Below, piece after piece: positions 56,513 through 64,000 of a DNA stretch of 64,000 nt. The first letter of the stretch is position 1, and every line of letters starts with the position of its first letter. The stretch comes from Bidens hawaiensis (lineage: Eukaryota; Streptophyta; Magnoliopsida; Asterales; Asteraceae), in contig JAIQDT010002830.1 of assembly GCA_021521415.1 (NCBI GenBank), positions 124,001-188,000 on the forward strand. The letters run 5' to 3'. Position numbers and translations under genes: made by a program. The notes below the pieces were generated by a model, which did not search any database, had not been told where the DNA came from, and worked only from the letters and a program-made list of their open reading frames with translations.

Positions 56513-57564
56513 GCCGCTATAGTTTAAAAACATGAGTGCATTTTTTTTTTAAATTTTAGAAAATTCAAAATATATAAAATATATTTTAACACAGAACTAG
56601 CGTGAAGTAATTTTTGTAGAGATCTATAAAACTATAATGATTAAAGAGTACTGTTAATTTCATTAGTTTAATCATTCTTGAACAATTGTTTTAGAACCGG
56701 ATCAAGTCGGTATAAGTACTGGTTTCGATGAATGATTTTGAATTGTTTTTATTTGGCATAGCTTGGTATGACGCTCCAACTAATTAAACCTGACAACTGA
56801 ATCGGTATTAATTGTATTTTCAATTACCTTTTTTTTTCAAATCTTATTTATGATTCATTTACGAATTTATGCTTCATATTTTGTTTATTAGTTATTACAA
56901 GCTCCACCTTTTATGAGCAATACAAATCTAACTATAAGACAAACAAAGTTTCATATTTTATTTTGAATTGCATGCATGCATACATAACATAGGAATAAGT
57001 TAGAATAAAAACACATTTTTATGTAAAAATTATGAAAGTTTTTTTTAACCATTAATCTTAAATATCAATGGTTGAAATAAACAGATGAAAGGTGGACCCA
57101 CATTAATAAAAGTCAAAGTTGCTTCAAAATGGCTAGAAGGGTATTTTGATAAAGACTTTTTTTATTGCTCTTTGTAGGTGGGACAATTTTTGCTGGTTTG
57201 GACAGCTTCTAGAAGGTGGGGATAACTTTTTGTAGGTGGAAAATGTCTTTCTTTTTAGACAAAAATGTAGAATATGTAAACTCTTATAAAAAATGTAAAC
57301 CAAACATAAAACATGTAAACGATATTTCTTTCTCCTACTTTTTGAGACGTGGACACAATTCCCCATTTCCCTCCTACTTTTTGCAAGTGGGGGATATGAT
57401 TTTATTCGTGTTTTCTCTCCACTTTTATACTAATATTATGAATTGTAATTGGTAAACGTAAAACATGTAGTAATTATAAAAACTGTAATTCGTAAGTTAT
57501 AAACATATAATTGATAAATGTAAAACATGTACCAACTGTAAAACATGTAAGCCAGAGTTACAAC

Positions 57565-57566
<2 letters not shown>
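56513..57566. other. AT-rich intergenic sequence
   Basis: No supported gene. gtaaaacatgta-like words recur at 57310, 57456, 57519 and 57538. A taggtgggac...aaggtgggga region (57175-57230) and its near-complement cctactttttg... (57330-57390) could be a decayed foldback element. Confidence 0.4.
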
Positions 57567-57618
<52 letters not shown>

Positions 57619-57638
57619 TATATATATTATCTATATAT
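57567..57638. repeat. (AT)n microsatellite
   Basis: About 72 bp of nearly pure AT dinucleotide, ending two bases before the LTR at 57640. Confidence 0.95.
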
Positions 57639-57639
57639 C

Positions 57640-60044
57640 TGTCACACCCCAGCCTACGGGGGAAATGTCGAAGCGTGAGCTGATTGTCACAGCTCTCAAG
57701 ATACTATCAAGCAAGATTAATAAATGCCAATATATATTTAATTTATTTAAATGAAATAATTACAGTTAAGTACACCAAGTATAAAGAAACTACAACAATG
57801 ATTAATTAAGTTTGTATCCTAAAAGCATCTTCATGTGATCATCTTGCTAAACAACCAAGCTGATAACCTGCAAATGCGTATAAAATATATGTTGTCAATA
57901 ACACATGTTGAGTGAGTAAACATCAGTTTAAGAGACAACAGTAATAATATATAATAAATAAAGAAATATGCAAACTGTTCATGTGAGATAAACAGTTAAA
58001 CCATAACACATACACAAACAATCAACCATAAAGAAAGGGCTAAACCGTTGCCATGCGAATGGGCATTGGTTACCAAAATAAGGTGTCGGTGAAAGCATTG
58101 TCAATGCGTCGGACGCCGGACACTACAACGGTCGTATGATCATACTAGACTGAGAATATGTTGGACCTCTCCGAATGCGGTTCAAATAAGGCAAGTAAGC
58201 AAATAGCAAGTTAGGCATAAACTGATATACACACCAAGATTAAACAGTTGCGGTTTTGAATACTAGATAATACGTAAATATGATACGATACGCATATGTC
58301 CCCAAAAGATTTAAAATAAGTAAAAAGGGGAGTGATTACTCATTTGATCGGATGAACGAAATAAAGATGAGGATAGGAGAAAAATAAATCCTTTGGGACA
58401 TACCATTAAGGATTCTTAGTTAGATAAGGATAATAAGATTAATTATAAAGATATAACATGATTTAATAAATTAAGATTTTGATGTGATTTGCGTTATATT
58501 GCGATTTAAATGTTTATTAATTGATCGACAGATTTCCATAATATATATTATTGTAAAGATTAATATTATTGTTTCACATTTATTTATTAATGTCATCATT
58601 TTAATATTTATATAATTACTCTTGTTTACTTTATATGAAAAATATATAATTAATTTATAAACTAATAGTTTAGATAACTATATTTGATGTAAAATCTACT
58701 TATGATTATCCGAATAAATAAAATACTAAAGTAGATAATCATAATAACAATGCGTAATTATTTAGTTATAATCAACAGTAATATATAAATAATTATTTTG
58801 TTTAAACCTTTTAAAAAAAAACTATTTAATAAGTTTAGTATATATAATATATATATTAATATATAAAATAAATATAAGTAAGTTTATAAAGACGTTCAAT
58901 GACAATAAAACACTAGTAACGGTGTAGGGGTCAAATAAAACAACGATGATTTACTATTAATAAAATGACGATGATTTTACTATTAATAAAATATGTGCAT
59001 ACGGAAACGGAAGCTTTTAGCGAGATTTGACAAAACATATACTCCAAGATTTCGGTTTAGTAAAATAAAGTTTATTGAATAATTAGTATTAATTTAACAT
59101 TTTTCAAAATTAATTAGGATTACAAAACCAATAAAGAAGATAGAAATTCTTAAAAACCAGGTGGCCGGGTTCGAACCCACGACCACCAGCTCGTAATAAC
59201 CACACCAAACCACCTGTTCTATCAAGGCAGTTGAGCAATATACGAAAATTATTTATTATATACAGAAACATACATAAACCCCCAAATCGCAAACCCTAGT
59301 TTATGCAATTGATTCATATGTTGTTCGATTGTCAACTTAGAGTTAGGGTTAACGATATATAACTAAAAACGATATTGCAACATACTTTAATTACCTCAGT
59401 TGGGGCCGTAACGAGGATGAACGGCGAGGTGAACAATAAACGGCCAACTCGCTCAGGTTTAGCATATTGCAACGGACCTTCACTCAATTAAACTTAGGGG
59501 CTATGTTCGTCGTGATGAGAAGATGCTACAGGCTAGATTAATTAGACTTTTGTTATCTCTAAATGGTATTTTACAATATTAACACTGGCGGTTTGTTTAT
59601 TAATATCAACCAAATCATATTGATCGTTTTTCCGTAATTATACCCGTCGGTGATCTCGTTTAAGCTTTAGGAATGATTTGGTGAATCAAATTTTGTTAAT
59701 AGACGAAGATTAAGGAACAAGTTAGCAAAATGGTTGAGGGATTGGATCTTAAATGGGTTTGGATCTGAATTGGTATTATAATAAGAGATTTAAACAATTT
59801 TGCAAATTAGTCCTTGGGGTTTCTAAGATGGAAACATATTAGGGTAAAACTAAAGTCTAGGGTATAAATTGAATATCTATATATATATATATATCAAAAT
59901 TATATTCGAAAATTAATTAAATATAATAACGATAATAACAAAAGTAATATTAGCTCGATAGAAGCGACGTGTCGTTGATTAAAATTTACCTGAAAAATGA
60001 AAACGAGTCGGGTAATATTTAAATGAAAAACCTGAGTTGTTACA
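57640..60044 (-). repeat. 3' LTR (2,405 bp), minus orientation
   Basis: Minus strand TGTAACAACTCAGG (60044) to GGGGTGTGACA (57640). A purine tract (aagtcggggagac) and the ATTTCGGGACGAAATT block that ends chromovirus internal regions lie directly upstream (60045-60085), so it is a 3' LTR. Pol is missing beyond about 60100. It holds the tRNA-like sequence at 59158-59216. Confidence 0.78.
59158..59216 (-). repeat. tRNA-like sequence inside an LTR
   Basis: Minus strand CAGGTGG ... CCACCTG forms a 7-bp acceptor-like stem, with GGGTTCGAACCC (B box and T loop) before the 3' strand. At 59 nt it is too short for a standard tRNA and no anticodon arm is clear. Confidence 0.5.
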
Positions 60045-60060
60045 GTCTCCCCGACTTTAG

Positions 60061-61469
60061 GGAATTTCGTCCCGAAATTAGAGAAAAATAAATAAAACAT
60101 AATATAATTAAAATAATTAAATTTTAAAGAATAACCTTTAAAATACATTAAAAATTTTTATCGTAATCATGGAACTTTGAGTAGTCGAAGCAACGCTCCA
60201 AATGAAAATACGATAAGGTCACTTATATATAGGACGTACCAGCGGCGTATCCACCATATCCTTATCATCTCTACATTTGCAACGCTACTCCAACACTACT
60301 TTTGGTTCTATATTTTGACACAAAATTGTACTTTTTATGATTTCCATGCAAGGATTTTGATAATTATGTTCCGGACCTTAGTTATTTAGATAGTCGGATG
60401 ATCCACATAACCAGTTCCATCATGTGGGTTACAAAACATTTGAAAGATATGATTTTTAAAGAAAACAAGAATCTTAATATGTTTTGATTATAAATAGAAG
60501 ATAGTCATTATGTATAGTATTGTTAAACATGAATTGGATCTTTGAGTTGTTTTAAAATTGCAAAACATATTTTGGAAATTATAGTATTGCAAACAGTCGT
60601 CTTTGAAAAGATAGATTTTATTGTATGAGCATAATCACTTAAAATTAGTAAATTTTTAGAATTGAAATTGTTTAAATCCAAAACTCGAATAAAGATTTGT
60701 TATAATGCACGATTGAGAAAAATAAAATATGTTAAGATAAAAGTGACAAAAATACCTTCTTCATTAAACTTAGATATGAATAACTTTATTAATTAGTTAT
60801 ATAAAAATTTTAAATGATTAAAGTTGATTGAACTGAAATATTTTGATTAGGTCGCAAAGTAGGGTTTGATAGAGTAAGTTTGAAAATTTTGAGCTTGATG
60901 AATATGATTGAATCGGGAACACACATGACGTAGGTGATTAGGATTTCCGTAGTTGTTGCAAGTGTTAACAAGATGATAGGACGATTACATTGGGTACAAA
61001 ATGATATGGGGATCGAATTGAATAGTGATAGTGGCAAGTGAAACATAACGAGTGAATTTTGACGTAAAGTTTCTTGTTTGAGACTCTATGTTTGTTGAAA
61101 TTTATTGATAATTTGATTAACAACATATAGTTGATGTTCAGACTTGCGTTTGTTATTGTTGTTATGAGCATGAGTAGGGGTAAATGAATTGAAGATGTTT
61201 AATGAACAAGATTGAATTGATTGTATTTATGTTTTGGAAATTGAGTTGATATATTAGAGATCGCAGGAGCTATCTCCTTGACTAACATGTGGTCATGAGA
61301 CGGTTATAAAAAATAAATGATTGATGTTGTTTGATGTTGAGAAAACATTCTATGATTAATAAAGATGTAATTTATTGAGAGGATTGAATTGTGTAGACTT
61401 TATATGAGTTATTGTGTAAAAGAAAACTTAGATATGTTATGCTGATGTTTATTTATAACTGAAGGATAA
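60061..61469. other. Unassigned AT-rich sequence
   Basis: Beyond the 3' LTR's upstream block there is no readable pol on either strand; the ORFs are short and low-complexity. It may be the decayed interior of the element ending at 60044. Confidence 0.4.
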
Positions 61470-61568
61470 TGTCACACCCTGACCAAAGGCGACGGAACAT
61501 GCCGAGGTGTAACGATTGCCCATAAGCACATGAAACTATTTAAAGCTAAAATATTTAATAAACTCATA
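61470..61568 (-). repeat. Chromovirus LTR end fragment
   Basis: Minus strand ...GGCATGTTCCGTCGCCTTTG followed by GTCAGGGTGTGACA at 61470. It matches the end of the LTR at 15727-17984 and supplies the terminal bases missing there. It stops at 61568, where another LTR begins. Confidence 0.7.
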
Positions 61569-64000
61569 TGTCACACCCTCAAAATCCACTAACGGAGTTT
61601 TACCGTCAGAGGGTGTGAACTAACAGGATCGGAATCATTAGTTATAATCAAACCATGAATAAAGTTTTCAAACCACGAAAACGTTTAAGTGTAAATAAGT
61701 GCGGAAGCGTAAAAACCATAAGACAAATGTTGCGTCACGTAGGACGAATTAAAACCCAATTGATAATAGTTTAAAACAAGTTTGCATAAACAATAGCGTA
61801 TCAAATAATGCATGATCCTATACCGCGCGCCCGCCTCAGCTACCTGAGAATAACATACTAAAAGTGTCAACACGAGGTTGGTGAGTTCACAAGTTTATAT
61901 AAAATAAAGCGTTCAGCGTTTTGCGTTTAGCGTTTTGCGTTACCAGATAATGTTAAATCAATTATATATCGATAGGTAGCTAGCCTATACAACAAGTATT
62001 ACTAAGTGTTCGACACCGAAGCTGACTGTTTATCATGTGCCTTGCCACCAGGTCTATCCCGACCATGGTAATGTGTTTAGCCAAGATTACACCCACTCGA
62101 CCTCTAGTCGAGCTTAGCGTTGGGTGGGGTTTGTCAAACCCAGTAGTACTACTTAACAATGACTCGCTATTTTACAATACTAAATGGTTCGATGTGTGAA
62201 GGACTTCAATTATTTCGTTTGCCACTTAGCCTTTACAAGTGATATATAATCTACTAACAAAATCTAAAAATGTTTTCGGAGTATGTTATCTCCCCCAAGT
62301 GAAAAGCGTTTAAAGAGTTTAAAAGGGGAAAGTGAAACTCACTGTTTGCGAAGAATTCCCAAAAACAAGTCACCCAAGTGATGCGCGTCACAGAAAACTC
62401 TCACTAGCGTTCTATAACAACAAGGAGATTTTCTAAGAGTCGGAACTATTATCGAGTCTCTAGACCCGGCACATAATTCCTATGCACAAGATACGTTTCG
62501 TGTTTCGTTTGTGACTCGTGTGTGACTTACAAGCACATTTGTGATACGTTACATGTTGTGAACAATTATTTACGTGTCAAGTATTAATAGTGTACATTAC
62601 TAGCAATTACTCCCCGCAAGGGCAAATTGGTCAAAACATAACAATTATCTAGCAATTAACACGTTTCATGTATTTTCACAAAGTTTAGCAGCTAGTTTCA
62701 TCACGACAGAATTCTACTTGAAAGACTACTCTATTCAACAAATCATAGTATCTCAATTAATTCACCAAAAATCGTCACAAAAACACACGTGTTAGGTTTC
62801 CAGAACATATTTTATTGTATTTTTATTCAACATATATTTCTCACAATGATCAAAACATTACAACAACTCACAACAGTCAAATTTATGCGCAACAGAATGT
62901 TATTTGTTATTCCCGTTAAATGAAAAATCCAACTAATTCAAGACCAATTGGTTTAGGTTCTTAACTAACAAGTTAACTTCCAGAAGTGGAACCAACCCAT
63001 TTGGTCTTGTAGTTCATGAGATATGCTAATTACAAAACAACTTAACAGCAGGTCTCACAACTCCGATTTGCACTTCAGTTTTGTAAAATCATAAAGATTA
63101 ACTTTTACTCGTCCAAAAATTACAAACTTGGACTTTATAGAAACTAGACTCAACATAGCACCCTTTAGTGTTAACAACCTCAACCAATTTCCACATTAAA
63201 AATTAGTTACAGTTGTATAAACATAACTTACAATCTGTCCAGTACCAGTTTTGACCTTTAATCACATTTAAATCATTTGACCAACCAAAACACCTCCAAA
63301 TTAGGCGTGGTTGGACTTTCTAAAAACTAGACTCAGAGTACTACCTTGTAGACTCATAATTAGATCAGTTTGCTTTTATATTCAACAAGTTACACATCGT
63401 TCAAGTTTAACAATCACTGCTGTCAAAACTCAGCAAGCACAAACAATCGTCTAACATGCATCCTAAGCATACGACATATCTCAAAACATGTGACGAGCAT
63501 GATTAATCACAAAAATCAGTAATAACCCTCTAGGGTTTACAAACAATCAATGATTCAATAATCTTTCACCGTTCAAAATCACATACGACCATCAACATCA
63601 ATAGCTAACACATAATCAATCATCCTCTAGCAACAATCAATCATAAGAACACTTATTCATAATTTTCGTGACCTAGGGTTTTAGATTAACCCATTCAAAA
63701 TCAAAATTAAACATAAAGGATGCAAAGAATAGTTGTTTATACCTTCCTAGCACCTTAATCTTCAACAAACTTGAACAATTCTTGTATGTATGTGTGTGTG
63801 TGTGATTGACGGCAGCCAAGAGCAAGGGGAGGGGGGGGGGGAGATCGGGTAGAGAGAGAGAGAGGGAGAGGGAGTGTTAGGGTTTAGATTAATATTATTA
63901 TTAATAATAACATGTTACATCTAGGTCCCTTAACTTCTAATTTGTACTTTTCTAGCTTATTTTAACTAGTTTGCATATTGAGTTAACGTTCCATACAATG
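61569..64000 (-). repeat. Long LTR of the 20406-23378 family, minus orientation, cut by window end
   Basis: Begins (plus) TGTCACACCCTCAAAATCC and shares with 20406-23378 the actaacgg-gttttaccgt block, tgcggaagcgt, the CAAACCCAGTAGTACTAC motif (62137) and agtgaaactcac. No PBS follows on the minus side, so it is a 3' or solo LTR. It includes a G-rich run (63825-63840) and AG repeats (63850-63870). Confidence 0.75.

Noticed and set aside
59158..59216. Functional tRNA gene
   Set aside because: Only 59 nt between paired ends, no anticodon arm and no terminator-like T run in place; it lies in an LTR.
1..64000. CRISPR arrays, rRNA genes, bacterial operons
   Set aside because: None seen: no spaced identical repeats, no rRNA-like blocks, and gene structure is that of a plant nucleus.

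Overview
The window is nuclear DNA from a flowering plant. The nested Ty3/gypsy elements (Athila, Tat and chromovirus type), plant hAT- and Mutator-like elements, a plant Helitron end and a plant ATP synthase subunit e gene all point that way. An Asteraceae species is my best guess, from the style of the LTRs and of the non-autonomous gag-like ORF; that is an inference. About 85% of the window is transposon-derived, and every retrotransposon gene I can read is broken by stops or frameshifts.

Layout. 1-15254: an Athila-type element on the minus strand (truncated LTR, PBS, gag, protease, RT, RNase H, integrase, spacer, env-like ORF). A second LTR element (6471-13241, plus strand, TSD TGAAT) is inserted in its gag, and a solo Athila-type LTR (10093-11860) is inserted in that element's only gene. 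15264-17984: tail of a chromovirus pol plus its 3' LTR. 17990-19572 and 25152-38868 (split): two near-identical copies of a 1.6-kb non-coding repeat. 20390-23378: a 3-kb LTR with a tRNA-iMet PBS, minus strand. 25532-37652: a complete but dead Tat-type element on the minus strand. It has LTRs, TSD GTTAC, gag, protease, RT, two RNase H domains, integrase, tandem repeats in its 3' region, and an antisense four-exon extra gene on the plus strand; a solo LTR (33460-35170) sits in its gag-pol. 38869-40481: a second chromovirus LTR, reversed. 

41,000-57,600 is a lower-copy island. It holds small DNA transposons, a Mutator-like element carrying a piece of an NHL/LEA_2 gene, the one apparently intact host gene (mitochondrial ATP synthase subunit e, three exons, 45710-47129), three hAT-like elements, a Helitron 3' end, SINE-like pieces and two decayed RT-type pseudogenes. 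57640-64000 returns to LTR sequence (three minus-strand LTRs or fragments).

The host gene is the only locus likely to make a working protein. The rest records successive insertions; most premature stops fit C-to-T or G-to-A changes, as expected of methylated, silenced elements. The most novel-looking items are the pol-less LTR element with its single unknown gene and repeated GCGAAGTT octamers, the spliced antisense gene of the Tat element, and a candidate intron in front of the Athila env-like ORF.
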